Shown here: positions 50,924 to 59,898 of the stretch, piece by piece | How the letters are laid out: each line of letters starts with the position of its first letter | Numbering within the stretch: position 1 is the stretch's first letter | NCBI GenBank assembly: GCA_944324945.1 | Contig: CALUYE010000001.1 | Coordinates: 434,001 to 498,000 of the forward strand | DNA length: 64,000 bases | Direction of reading: 5' to 3' | From: Candidatus Gastranaerophilales bacterium | Lineage (GTDB): Bacteria; Cyanobacteriota; Vampirovibrionia; Gastranaerophilales; Gastranaerophilaceae | Translations under genes and position numbers: made by a program | Notes under the pieces: generated by a model | Seen by the model: the letters and a program-made list of their open reading frames with translations, nothing else | Databases searched by the model: none | Told to the model about the DNA's origin: nothing

Positions 50924-52501
50924 TTATAAACTGATATAAGCAGCTCTATCAACACCTTCAATTTTGCTGATTTTGTTAAGGGTTGATTCTTCAACAACGG
51001 AATCAACATTTATTATCATAATTGATTTTTCGCTTTTTTCGATATTTTGAGCAACCTGCATGCCTGAAATATTAATATTATCGGCACCGATAACGCTTGC
51101 AACCTGTGCTACCATGTTGGGCTTATTAATATGAGGCACTAAAAGCATGTTGTTTTGAGGCTCGATTGATGTGATATAGTTGTTTAATTGGACAATTCTT
51201 TTAACATCTTTTGCAATCAGCGCACCTTTAACAATTGTATGAGAGTCGCTTGATACAATTTCTACTTCGATTGAATCGTCTTTAGAAGTTGATTTTGAAA
51301 TTTTAACTTCAATTCCTCTTGCTTGCGCCATAACAGGAGCATTCACATAATTTATTCCAACCATATTAGCACTTAATACTCCTTTTAAAATCGCAATTTC
51401 CAAAGGAGAAATATCAAGTGTGGCAAGCTTTCCGCTAACGTTGATTTTAATATCTTTAATTGCGCCTTTTGATAATTGAGAAGCTATTTTTGCGATATTT
51501 TCGGCAAGCTCCATAAATTCTTTAACGGCTTCCAATTTTTGAGGTTTTAAGGCAGGAATATTAATAGCGCTTGTTGCATTTCTTCCTGACAATACTTCAA
51601 CAACCTGATTTGCAACATCAAGTGCAACATTTATCTGCGCTTCATCCGTGCTTGCTCCCAAATGAGGCGTTAGGATTGCTTTTGAACCTAGTTTAATTAA
51701 AGGAGACTTATCAACATGTTTTTCATCTTCATAAACGTCAATAGCACACTGAGCAACCTGACCTTCTTCAATTGCTTTAGCCAGGGCAGCTTCATCAATA
51801 ATTCCGCCTCTTGCGCAGTTTATTATTCTTACTCCTTTTTTGGTTTTCTTTAGAGTGTCTTCGTTGATTAAATTTGCCGTTTCTTTGGTTTTCGGGGTGT
51901 GAATTGTGATATAATCGCACAATCCCCAGAAATCATCAAGGTTTTGAATATATTTTGCTCCCGATTTTTCTACAATTTCGGCTTTTGCGTAAGGGTCATA
52001 AACAACAACCTTCATCCCAAGAGCATGCGCAACATTTAATACAATCGTTCCGATTTTCCCTAAGCCGATTATCCCAAGCGTTTTTGAGTATACTTCAACG
52101 CCTGTGAATTTAGATCTTTCCCATAAACCTTGTTTTACCGATAAATCGGCCGAAGGAATATTTCTGCTCATTGCCATCATCATTGCAATTGTGTGCTCTG
52201 CTGCGGCATGGGTATTGCCATCGGGGGAATTTACAACAATAATACCCTGCTTTGTTGCAGCTTCAACGTCTATATTATCAACCCCGACGCCTGCACGTCC
52301 TATGATTTTAAGATTTTTAGCCGCTTCTATAATTTTTTTTGTAACTTTGGTTTGCGATCTTACCAATAATGCATCATATTCGCCTATTATTTCGCACAGC
52401 TTATCCTCGTCCATTGTCGGAAGATTATCGACCTGTGCAACATTTGATACTATACGAACAGCCAAATCGTTGATTTTGTCTGTTATTAAAACTTTTGCCA
52501 T
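50924..52501 (-). CDS. serA: D-3-phosphoglycerate dehydrogenase
   Basis: 525 residues, the long SerA type. NAD domain GLGKIGTIV; catalytic Arg in INCARGGIIDE, Glu in DVYEDE and His in LTPHLGAST. An intervening domain (~310-440) and a C-terminal ACT domain (NMLLVPHINKPNMVAQVASVIG...) suggest serine feedback. First step of serine synthesis. SD AAAAAGGAG; the GNAT gene starts 12 bases upstream. Confidence 0.97.
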   Translation of the reverse strand: MAKVLITDKINDLAVRIVSNVAQVDNLPTMDEDKLCEIIGEYDALLVRSQTKVTKKIIEAAKNLKIIGRAGVGVDNIDVEAATKQGIIVVNSPDGNTHAAAEHTIAMMMAMSRNIPSADLSVKQGLWERSKFTGVEVYSKTLGIIGLGKIGTIVLNVAHALGMKVVVYDPYAKAEIVEKSGAKYIQNLDDFWGLCDYITIHTPKTKETANLINEDTLKKTKKGVRIINCARGGIIDEAALAKAIEEGQVAQCAIDVYEDEKHVDKSPLIKLGSKAILTPHLGASTDEAQINVALDVANQVVEVLSGRNATSAINIPALKPQKLEAVKEFMELAENIAKIASQLSKGAIKDIKINVSGKLATLDISPLEIAILKGVLSANMVGINYVNAPVMAQARGIEVKISKSTSKDDSIEVEIVSSDSHTIVKGALIAKDVKRIVQLNNYITSIEPQNNMLLVPHINKPNMVAQVASVIGADNINISGMQVAQNIEKSEKSIMIINVDSVVEESTLNKISKIEGVDRAAYISL

Positions 52502-52513
52502 TTTGACTCCTTT

Positions 52514-53488
52514 TTAACCTTTTGGTAAATACGCCTGTGAATATTTATACGACAGAATAAATCCTGCTGCCTCGTACATTTTAGCCGCATTTGCCAGATT
52601 TAAATCCAAACTCGCATTTAATTCGTTTAATTCAATAATCCCGCCCTGGCTTAATTTGATTACATCGAGTATTGCATTTTTAATCAGAGGCCCTGAAAGT
52701 CTTTTACCTCTGTGTTCTTTAATTATTCCTATTAAAGGAAGGTTTGCTATTCCTCCGTTTGTAATGTTTGCAAGGCAGAAGCCTACAAGCTTATTTTCAT
52801 ATAATAAAATTTTACTTGCCTGAGGCAAAAATCTTCCGTATATCGATGTTGTAATTTTATGGGTTATATCTCTTGTGCCGTCTTGAGATAAAAATCTTGT
52901 ATCAAAATTTGAATCGCTTGAATCTTTGAATGCGTCATATATTGCTTCCGATAATTCTTCAAAATAAATGTCCCTGTAGGGGGTTAGTTTATAGCCTAAG
53001 GGAAGTTCCATAAAGTTAAATTTAAACAGTTCTTTTAATTTTTGTTTGTTTGTAATATCAAAAACAACAACGCCCGTGTCTATGAAATTAAAACCGTATT
53101 GCGCAACAATCGGTCTGAAGTCTTCTTGAACTCCAAGCATGGCATAACTTACCACTCTTTGTTTTCTTAGAGTTTTTGTTTGTTCCATGAATTTTTCAAA
53201 CAATAATCTGCGTTTTTCGTTAATGTTTTCATCTCCGAGACAGTGTATGATGAATAATTCTATAACATCATCGGGAACCGTGGTGTATGCTAAAAATCCC
53301 GTTGGAATTGAATCTTCAAGTAAAATTATACAATTGATTAAATTGTTTTTAAACGAATCAATAAAATCATCGTAAACCAAAGGGTCAATTTCAAACTTGT
53401 AATCAGATCTGGCTTTAAGGCGGAAGTCGTTGTATGCGCCTTGAAATACTCTAAAAAATTTTTCTTCTAAAATCGCAGTTTCGTACAT
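52514..53488 (-). CDS. Tandem GNAT acetyltransferase-like protein
   Basis: 324 residues with two GNAT-like halves. The C-terminal half has the acetyl-CoA loop-like GIIKEHRGKRLSGPLIKNAIL and a downstream AAKMYEAAGF, typical of GNAT. The N-terminal half (SIPTGFLAYTTVPDDVIELFIIHCL) looks degenerate. Substrate unknown. It precedes serA by 12 bases and lies next to flagellin. Confidence 0.8.
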   Translation of the reverse strand: MYETAILEEKFFRVFQGAYNDFRLKARSDYKFEIDPLVYDDFIDSFKNNLINCIILLEDSIPTGFLAYTTVPDDVIELFIIHCLGDENINEKRRLLFEKFMEQTKTLRKQRVVSYAMLGVQEDFRPIVAQYGFNFIDTGVVVFDITNKQKLKELFKFNFMELPLGYKLTPYRDIYFEELSEAIYDAFKDSSDSNFDTRFLSQDGTRDITHKITTSIYGRFLPQASKILLYENKLVGFCLANITNGGIANLPLIGIIKEHRGKRLSGPLIKNAILDVIKLSQGGIIELNELNASLDLNLANAAKMYEAAGFILSYKYSQAYLPKG

Positions 53489-53588
53489 CGAGCAATACTT
53501 TCTTAATTTTTTTGCTCATTGTATCATGATTATTTATGAATTTTCAAATTTTATGTTTAGTTTTGTATAGTTTAATTAAGCAACAAAC

Positions 53589-53622
53589 AAGCCCGGCTAC
53601 ATAAAAGGAATAAGCCGGGCTT
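53589..53622 (-). terminator. Hairpin after flagellin gene
   Basis: AAGCCCGGCT...AAGCCGGGCTT, 30 bases past the flagellin stop. Few T follow on the minus strand. Confidence 0.7.
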
Positions 53623-53651
53623 GCGTGGAGAGAAGTTAATTTATTATTTTA

Positions 53652-54617
53652 TTAACCGCCTAGTAAAGACAGCGCAAGTTGTTGCGTGCTGTTTGATTGT
53701 GTCAATAATGACACGTTAAGTTGTTCTAAAATTTGTTGTCTTACGTAATTTGTGGATTCTTTTGCAACATCAGTATCCGTGTATACGCTTTGACCTTCTT
53801 TTAAACTTTCAACGCGGATAGATAGTGAATCGTATGAACTTTCCAATCTGTTTCCGTACGCCCCCAAAAGTCCCCTTTGGGTCGTTAAGCGTCCTATTGC
53901 TTCTTGAATTTCTGCCATGTATTCTCTGCAGTTTGCGTTCGTAGGGTCAAATTTAGGCGTTAAGGTGCTTGGGTCGCCAATAGTTACCGTTGCTCCAGTA
54001 TTATCGACATAAGTACCGTCATCTTGCAGATAAACAGTTTGACCTGCGTTATCAAATGCATTGGGGTTTAATTCATCGGGGAGTATGATATTTAAACCTT
54101 GAGCGGTTGTATAGCAGTTTGATAATGCTCCTGCAATTTCCAAAATAGAATCTTCGGTCGAATCAGGACCCAGTTGAACAATGATTGAATCGGTTGAGCC
54201 GTCAAGCATTTTCATACCGTTAAAGTTTGTACTGCTTGCAAGTCTGTCAATTTCTTCCAATCTTTCAACAATTTCATTTGCGGATGCGGTTCTTGAATCA
54301 ATGTCGTTTGTATCGTTCGCCATGTTTGTTAAAAGGTCATTGATTCTTTGAAGGTGATCCGTAATTGAAACCATACCGTCTTCTGCGACCGTTAAAAACG
54401 CTTCGGATGTTTGAATGTTTTGCATTGCTTGTTCCGAGCTTTGAATTCTGGCTTGCATATTTTCAGAAATTACCAAGCCTGCTGCGTCATCTTTTGCGGA
54501 ATTGATTTTTAATCCGCTTGATAATCTTTCCATAGAATCAGCCAGAGCGGTAGTGATATTGTTGATACCGTTGGTGATTTTAAGAGAAGATATGTTTGTT
54601 CCTAGTGTGATAGCCAT
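53652..54617 (-). CDS. fliC: Flagellin
   Basis: 321 residues from ATG 54617 (GGAGAG 5-10 nt upstream); the longer in-frame extension to 54719 covers the promoter and is not used. The N-terminal D0/D1 (LGTNISSLKITNGINNI, MERLSSGLKINSAKDDAAGL, RLEEIDRLASSTNFNGMKML) and C-terminal coil (DTDVAKESTNYVRQQILEQLNVSLLTQSNSTQQLALSLL) are conserved; the variable region is short. Two Cys (in LSNCYTT and NANCREYM) are unusual for a flagellin. Filament subunit, probably exported by FliC-type chaperone. Confidence 0.96.
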   Translation of the reverse strand: MAITLGTNISSLKITNGINNITTALADSMERLSSGLKINSAKDDAAGLVISENMQARIQSSEQAMQNIQTSEAFLTVAEDGMVSITDHLQRINDLLTNMANDTNDIDSRTASANEIVERLEEIDRLASSTNFNGMKMLDGSTDSIIVQLGPDSTEDSILEIAGALSNCYTTAQGLNIILPDELNPNAFDNAGQTVYLQDDGTYVDNTGATVTIGDPSTLTPKFDPTNANCREYMAEIQEAIGRLTTQRGLLGAYGNRLESSYDSLSIRVESLKEGQSVYTDTDVAKESTNYVRQQILEQLNVSLLTQSNSTQQLALSLLGG

Positions 54618-54646
54618 TTTTTTCTCTCCATTTTTCCACGTTACAT

Positions 54647-54673
54647 ATATCGTACTTTTAAAAATATACTTTA
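54647..54673 (-). promoter_or_regulatory. Sigma-28-type promoter of flagellin
   Basis: On the minus strand TAAAG followed 17 bp after TAAA by CGATA, matching the TAAAGTTT-N11-GCCGATAA layout with exact spacing. Consistent with FlgM (39928) controlling late genes. Confidence 0.7.
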
Positions 54674-54811
54674 GTTTTAAAAACACTATACTAAAGTATA
54701 AAAAAATCTGAAATTTCAATCTATAATTGAATTTTAGGTACTTTAAATTATTTTTTAAATATCCTCCATATAATGTAGAAAACAGAAATTTCGTGCTAAA
54801 ATTAATGTGTT

Positions 54812-55546
54812 ATGCCGCATTTTTTAATTAAAAAAGAAGAAATAAAAGATAATTTTATAGAGCTTTTTGATAATGAAAATCTTTTTCACATTACAAAAGT
54901 TTTAAGATATAAAAAAGGCGAAAAAATTAAATTTATAGATACTGATAAAAACGTATACTATTGTACGATTTTAAAAATAGAAAAAAATTATCTTTTGGCT
55001 GAAATAAACGATTGTAAAAAATCAAACAGATTTTTAAAAACGGATATTTGTTTAATCCAATCCGTTTTAGCATCCGATGCACAAAATCTTGCAATTGCAA
55101 ATGCGCTTCAATGCGGAGTTAGGGAAATTTATCCCGTTATATCTCAAAATTCTACACTCAGCTTAAAATCTCTTAAAGATAAAAAAGAAAAATGGGAAAA
55201 AATCGCTCTTGAAAACTTTAAACAGTGTGAAAGAGCCGATATGGCGCTAATTTATGATGTGTCTGATTTAAAAGATTGTCTTGAAAAATTTAAAAAAGAA
55301 AATGTTATAATTTTTGCCGAAAAATATGCAAATAAAAAATTGGATCCGGTAATTAAAAACATGGATAAATCCGAAAAAATAGCGCTTGTTGTTGGCCCTG
55401 AGGGCGGATTTAGCGAAGAAGAATTTGAATATTTTAAAAATAATAACTATAATCTTGTTTCTTTGGGAAAAATGATATATAAAGCGCCAAATGCAATAAC
55501 TGCAGGGGTTTCAAACGTTGTATCAAGGGTTGAAGATGATATTTAG
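54812..55546 (+). CDS. rsmE: 16S rRNA m3U1498 methyltransferase
   Basis: 244 residues of the SPOUT superfamily. N-terminal PUA-like part (HITKVLRYKKGEKIKFID) and the C-terminal SPOUT knot LVVGPEGGFSEEEFE plus LGKMIYKAPNAITAGVSNV. Methylates N3 of U1498. No SD: TAAAAT ends 9 nt before ATG. Overlaps the CCA-enzyme start by 11 bases. Confidence 0.94.
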   Translation: MPHFLIKKEEIKDNFIELFDNENLFHITKVLRYKKGEKIKFIDTDKNVYYCTILKIEKNYLLAEINDCKKSNRFLKTDICLIQSVLASDAQNLAIANALQCGVREIYPVISQNSTLSLKSLKDKKEKWEKIALENFKQCERADMALIYDVSDLKDCLEKFKKENVIIFAEKYANKKLDPVIKNMDKSEKIALVVGPEGGFSEEEFEYFKNNNYNLVSLGKMIYKAPNAITAGVSNVVSRVEDDI

Positions 55547-56861
55547 CGATGAGATTTTAAATTCAATAGAAGATATAATAAAAAATTACAAAGTCTATCT
55601 TGTGGGCGGGTATTTAAGAAATTATTTTATAAATAATAAAATATCTTCTGATAGAGACCTTGTTTGTATAAATAACGCCAAAAATTTAGCAATGGATATA
55701 GCGGATAAATTGGAAGGCGTATTTATCGAGCTGGATAGCGAAAATGAAATATATAGAGTCGTTCTAAAAGATAAAATAAATTATTTTGATATAGCACAAG
55801 CTCTTGATAATGATATTTTAAAAGATGCCAAAAGGCGCGATTTTACAATTAATTCAATATTTTATGACTTAAACAAAAAAGAAATATTTGATCCCTTGGA
55901 TGGGATTAGCGATATTAAAAATAAAATAATTAAAACCTCTGATTTACAAAATATGCTTGATGATACTTTAAGGTTTTTAAGAATATACCGTTTTCAATCC
56001 CAAACAGGCTTTGAAATTGATAAAAAACTTGCGGATTTTTCAAAAGAAAATTTTAAATTAATAAAAAATGTAGCGCCCGAGAGAATAAATTATGAGATAA
56101 TTAAAATTTTTGAAGGGGAATATTTAATTAAAACTCTTTTAAGGATGCTTGATGATAATGTCGCGGAGCTTGTTTTTCCTTTTGTTGCTGATGTTAAGAG
56201 GGTGCCTTGTAATTCTCATCACCATCTTGATTTAATTCATCATTTAATTGAAACAACAAGGTTAATTGAAACAACTAACCCTCTTTTAAAGCTTGCCGCC
56301 TTTTATCATGACATAGGTAAACCCTCAACCTGGACGATTGAACCCGACGGACGACACAGATTCATAGGGCATGATATAAAAGGGGCTGAAATTGCAAAAA
56401 AAGAACTTGAAAAATTGAAATTTTCAACAAAACAAATTCAATACATAACTAAAATGATAAAGTATCATATCTACCCTTCAAGCCTTATGAATTGCGAAGA
56501 TAATAAAAAAGCGTACGCAAGGTTTGTTAAAAAAATGGGTAAAGACGCACTTGATGTAATAAAACTTGCAAAAGCGGACAGATTATCGGCAAGAGGAGAA
56601 AAAGTTACAGACAAGATGGTGGAAAATAACCTTTCACATCTTGAAAAACTTAAAAATTATTATCTTGAAGTTGAGAGCATGGCGCAAAACCCAAAAGCGC
56701 TTTTAGATGGCAGAGAAGTAATGGAAATTTTAAATTTAAAACCTTCCAAAAAAGTAGGCGAAATTTTGGAAAATTTAAAAATAGCGCAATTATCAGGCGA
56801 AATTTTAACAAAAGAAGAAGCAATAAATTATATAAAAACAAAAGCCGTTAAGACCACTTAA
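55536..56861 (+). CDS. cca: CCA tRNA nucleotidyltransferase with HD domain
   Basis: 441 residues from ATG 55536 (AAGGG upstream). Nucleotidyltransferase head: KVYLVGGYLRNYF, DRDLV catalytic Asp pair, RRDFTINSIFYD; poly-A-polymerase-like body; then an HD phosphohydrolase domain (YHDIGKP, ~250-370), as in bacterial class II tRNA nucleotidyltransferases of some phyla. Adds or repairs tRNA CCA ends, which fits the absence of encoded CCA on both tRNAs here. Ends in a GCCGTTAAG/CTTAACGGC hairpin. Confidence 0.92.
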   Translation: MIFSDEILNSIEDIIKNYKVYLVGGYLRNYFINNKISSDRDLVCINNAKNLAMDIADKLEGVFIELDSENEIYRVVLKDKINYFDIAQALDNDILKDAKRRDFTINSIFYDLNKKEIFDPLDGISDIKNKIIKTSDLQNMLDDTLRFLRIYRFQSQTGFEIDKKLADFSKENFKLIKNVAPERINYEIIKIFEGEYLIKTLLRMLDDNVAELVFPFVADVKRVPCNSHHHLDLIHHLIETTRLIETTNPLLKLAAFYHDIGKPSTWTIEPDGRHRFIGHDIKGAEIAKKELEKLKFSTKQIQYITKMIKYHIYPSSLMNCEDNKKAYARFVKKMGKDALDVIKLAKADRLSARGEKVTDKMVENNLSHLEKLKNYYLEVESMAQNPKALLDGREVMEILNLKPSKKVGEILENLKIAQLSGEILTKEEAINYIKTKAVKTT

Positions 56862-56866
56862 CGGCA
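56843..56866 (+). terminator. Hairpin overlapping cca stop
   Basis: GCCGTTAAG-ACCA-CTTAACGGC; only a weak T tract follows. Confidence 0.6.
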
Positions 56867-56908
56867 TTAAAAATTAAACAATAGAGGAGAATAAGGAAAA
56901 CTCTCTAA

Positions 56909-57301
56909 CTACTCTTGCGCAGAAAATATTTGAGCTGCAAGAGCCATTTTGCTTTCAGGTTTAAACAAACCGGGGAATTCTTGTTCTATTGTGTCTGCTA
57001 CCTGATTTACTCCGGAATCAAATTTACCCATCATGGCTTGAATATCACGAATTCTGTCTTCAGATAAATAATCGGAAGGGTTAACTTCTTTTTTTGCAAT
57101 TGATGAAATTTGTGCCCTGTTTTGAAGCCCTGAAATATTCATTGCATTAAAAAAGTCATCCGCGCTCATTTTTTGAGTATCAGATGAAGATTTAACTTCT
57201 TGTTGTTGTACACTTTCCTTTTGTGCTTCTTCCTTTTTACCAAGGTGTGCTTGAGAAGAACCTATTGTATAGTTCCCAAATCTTACTTGATTAACATCCA
57301 T
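56909..57301 (-). CDS. Unknown soluble helical protein
   Basis: 130 residues, Gln/Ser-rich middle, helical C-terminus (YLSEDRIRDIQAMMGKFDSGVNQVADTIEQEF). The N-terminus MDVNQVRFGNYTIGS resembles the short F(K/R)-G-type N-termini seen in other unknown proteins here. No domain recognised. SD AAGGAG. Confidence 0.6.
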   Translation of the reverse strand: MDVNQVRFGNYTIGSSQAHLGKKEEAQKESVQQQEVKSSSDTQKMSADDFFNAMNISGLQNRAQISSIAKKEVNPSDYLSEDRIRDIQAMMGKFDSGVNQVADTIEQEFPGLFKPESKMALAAQIFSAQE

Positions 57302-57428
57302 AACTTTATTGCTCCTTATTTCCTATTGTTTCTTGTTCTTACATAATGATACACGGCAGGATTTCATTCAAACTTTAGGAAATTTGAGTATATTTTTACA
57401 ATTTGTTACAAATAAAAAATAAAATAAA

Positions 57429-57687
57429 AGCCACACTATATCTATCGATTAGCTAAATATTAAAATCCGATTGAAAAATCTCCTAAATAACCTCTCGCAC
57501 CCGAATTTTGCGCCTTAGGGCTGCTATGTTTCCATCCTGACCCGGTTGGGGCGAAAATCCGCCGCAAAAAATTAAATTATCAACAATTTTTCAATTTTCA
57601 ATGTAATATCTAACCACCCTCATGATATACTCTGCGCCCGACATAAGCTTTCGGTCAAGGAGATGCAACCCCCCGCGAAGTGTGGCT
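57429..57687 (-). ncRNA. ffs: Signal recognition particle RNA, large form
   Basis: On the minus strand, GGGTCAGGATGGAAACATAG followed by CAGCCC is the domain IV hairpin: symmetric loop UCAGG/AGCAG, stem AUG/CAU and GAAA tetraloop. The ends pair as AGCCACACT (5') with AGTGTGGCT (3'). Internal arms also pair (ATTGAAAAAT with ATTTTTCAAT), giving a rod of about 259 nt. The 5' part contains short hairpins and a UGUCG (UGUNR-like), consistent with an Alu domain as in the Bacillus-type scRNA rather than 4.5S RNA. TAGAAT near 57700 is a likely -10; a T-rich tract follows the 3' end. It partners Ffh in co-translational targeting. Confidence 0.9.
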
Positions 57688-57755
57688 ATATTATTCTAAC
57701 ATAAAAAATTATTTTATTGTAAAATATTATCAATTAAAGCTTTAAGGATAAAAAA

Positions 57756-58721
57756 ATGACGCAGGAAACAGATAATTTTATTGAAGATAATAAAAATTTT
57801 AATTTTTCAAAAATAAAAAATTTGAAATGCGGCGAAAATCCGCATCAAAAGGCTGCTTTATACAGTTATGACAAAGAGCTTGATTGGGAAATTCTTCAAG
57901 GAAGTGATTTAACGTATAATAATATAATCGATTCAACCACAGCGCTAGAAGTAATATCGGAATTTTTTGATGTTGCAGCGCTTGCCGTTATTAACCATGG
58001 AAGAATTGATGCAGTTGCGCTGGGTGTTGATATAATTAATGCCTGGGATAAAATTTTAGATTCCGATCCTACCTGTTATTACAGAAGTACAATAAGTACA
58101 ACAAGAGAAGTAACCCTTGAATTTGCAAAAAAAATCTCTTCTCTTCCTCTAAAAGTGATTCTATCTCCTTATTATTCAAAAGATGCGCTTTTAGAGCTAA
58201 AGAAAAACAAAAATTTAAAAGTCGTTAAAATTAACACACCTTATGAAAAAATTATTAAATTTAACAATGAAGAAATAAAACTAACCCCGTTTGGAGCGTT
58301 AATTCAGCAAAAAGATATTGAAGATTTAAATGTTGAAACTTTTAAGGTTGTAACAAATAAAAAACCGCAGCAAAAAGAAGCGGAAGATATGATTTTTGCT
58401 TTCAAAGTTGCAAAACATGCGCAATCCTGTGCGATTGTAGTTGCAAAAGATTTAAGAACGCTCGGTGTAATTTCAGGCGAAGCAAACCGTTCAAGAGCGG
58501 TTGAGCTTGCAATTACCAAAGTTTGTGATTCACTAAAAGATACCGTGATTGCAAGCGATGGTTTCTTTTCAACGCCTGATGCCGTGCAAATTGCGGCACA
58601 AAACAGAATTTGCGCAATAATACAACCCATGGGAAGCATACATGATAAAGAAATTGTTGATATGTGTAATAAATATAATATTTCAATGATTTCAACAGGC
58701 ATAAGACATATAAAGCATTAA
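57756..58721 (+). CDS. Stand-alone AICAR-transformylase-like protein (degenerate PurH C-domain)
   Basis: 321 residues aligning to the AICARFT domain of PurH (ENPHQKAALY, LTYNNIIDSTTALE, QRQKEAEDM-like QQKEAEDMIFAFKVAKH, AIIQPMGSIHDKEI, STGIRHIKH). The IMP cyclohydrolase domain is missing. The catalytic KHxN reads NHGR (Lys lost, His kept), DPxSAFGG reads DPTCYYRS, and SDAFFPF reads SDGFFST. It therefore probably does not formylate AICAR and may bind a related nucleotide or serve another reaction. SD AAGGA. The MFS gene starts 3 bases later. Confidence 0.78.
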   Translation: MTQETDNFIEDNKNFNFSKIKNLKCGENPHQKAALYSYDKELDWEILQGSDLTYNNIIDSTTALEVISEFFDVAALAVINHGRIDAVALGVDIINAWDKILDSDPTCYYRSTISTTREVTLEFAKKISSLPLKVILSPYYSKDALLELKKNKNLKVVKINTPYEKIIKFNNEEIKLTPFGALIQQKDIEDLNVETFKVVTNKKPQQKEAEDMIFAFKVAKHAQSCAIVVAKDLRTLGVISGEANRSRAVELAITKVCDSLKDTVIASDGFFSTPDAVQIAAQNRICAIIQPMGSIHDKEIVDMCNKYNISMISTGIRHIKH

Positions 58722-58724
58722 AAG

Positions 58725-59897
58725 ATGAAAAATATATTAAATAAAGCTACAAGAGCATTATTCGGACTTAGTTTGGGGCATTTTGCGCTTGATTTATACG
58801 CTGCAATTTTAACCCCCTTGTATCCTTTGATTACTTCAAAATTAAGCATAAACCTTGCGCAAATAAGTTTAATTATTGCGCTGGGACATTTAATTTCTTC
58901 TATGATGCAGCCTGTTTTCGGTTTTATTGCGGATAAAATGCGCCATAGAATTTTTATGGTCTGGGGGTTGATTTTATCTTCAATTTTTATTCCTTTAACC
59001 ATAAAAACAAATTCAATATTTATTTTTACCATGTTTTTGCTTTTGGGGATGCTTGGTAACGCCTTTTTCCATCCTCAGGTAAGCGCTCTTGTTAAAGATT
59101 TTCATAAGCAAAACCCTAATATTTCCCGCGCTATGGGGGTATTTTTGGGTATGGGTACGATAGGTTACGCGCTTGGACCTTATATTTCAACTTTTATTAT
59201 TCAAAATTGGGGCGAGAATAACTTTTTATATATCGGTTTATTCGGGCTTATATCTTGTATTTTTATATACTTTTTCGTTCCTAAGATGCCTGATAGGGAT
59301 TGTTATACAAAAGAAAACTTCTTTTTTATTATGAAGGAAATTTTAAAAAACAAGACCTGTGTATTTTTGACTTTTGTTTCGACGATAAAATCGGCAGTGA
59401 GTATTTCTTTTGGGACATATATCCCCTTTTTATTGCAAAAACAGGGTTATAGCCTGACGCAAACAGGCTTAATCGTTACTTTGTTTTTTGTATCGGGGGG
59501 TTTAGCTACTATATTCAGTTCAAAATTTGAAAGAAAAATGGGTGCAAACGGAGTTGTTATTCTTTCGATGGTTAGTATTTTGCCGATTATTGTATTATTT
59601 TTATTAACATTTAATCATTTAAAGTATTTTCCTGTTATTTTGTTTATTTTAACGGGATTTTTCATTCTTTTATCGGTCGGGATTATTCTTGTACAGGCTC
59701 AAAGAGAAATGCCTCAATATACAGCAGTAGTTTCAGGCGTAATGCAGGGTTTCAGCTGGGGTCTGGGAGCGTTATTTTTGGCGCCTTTAGGAATAATCGG
59801 GCAATATTTCGGAATTAAGGCAATTTTAATTTTAATGGCTTCAATTGCTTTTATAGTCGGTTTATATACGGCTAAATACAAATGTTTAAAGGATTAA
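58725..59897 (+). CDS. MFS transporter, fosmidomycin-resistance (Fsr) type
   Basis: 390 residues, 12 transmembrane helices. FGLSLGHFALDLYAAILTPLYPLI and LGMLGNAFFHPQVSALV are characteristic of Fsr-like MFS. GQYFGIKAILILMASIAFI closes TM12. Likely proton-driven export of a small drug or metabolite. Coupled to the AICARFT-like gene, hinting that the exported solute might be a nucleotide-related compound; this is inference. Confidence 0.9.
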   Translation: MKNILNKATRALFGLSLGHFALDLYAAILTPLYPLITSKLSINLAQISLIIALGHLISSMMQPVFGFIADKMRHRIFMVWGLILSSIFIPLTIKTNSIFIFTMFLLLGMLGNAFFHPQVSALVKDFHKQNPNISRAMGVFLGMGTIGYALGPYISTFIIQNWGENNFLYIGLFGLISCIFIYFFVPKMPDRDCYTKENFFFIMKEILKNKTCVFLTFVSTIKSAVSISFGTYIPFLLQKQGYSLTQTGLIVTLFFVSGGLATIFSSKFERKMGANGVVILSMVSILPIIVLFLLTFNHLKYFPVILFILTGFFILLSVGIILVQAQREMPQYTAVVSGVMQGFSWGLGALFLAPLGIIGQYFGIKAILILMASIAFIVGLYTAKYKCLKD

Positions 59898-59898
59898 T

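Noticed and set aside
54618-54719. 34-residue N-terminal extension of flagellin
   Set aside because: It covers the sigma-28 promoter and SD; MAITLGTNIS is the normal flagellin start.
57480-57600. Metabolite riboswitch upstream of the AICARFT-like gene
   Set aside because: The conserved block reads on the minus strand as SRP domain IV, and the ends pair over 259 nt.
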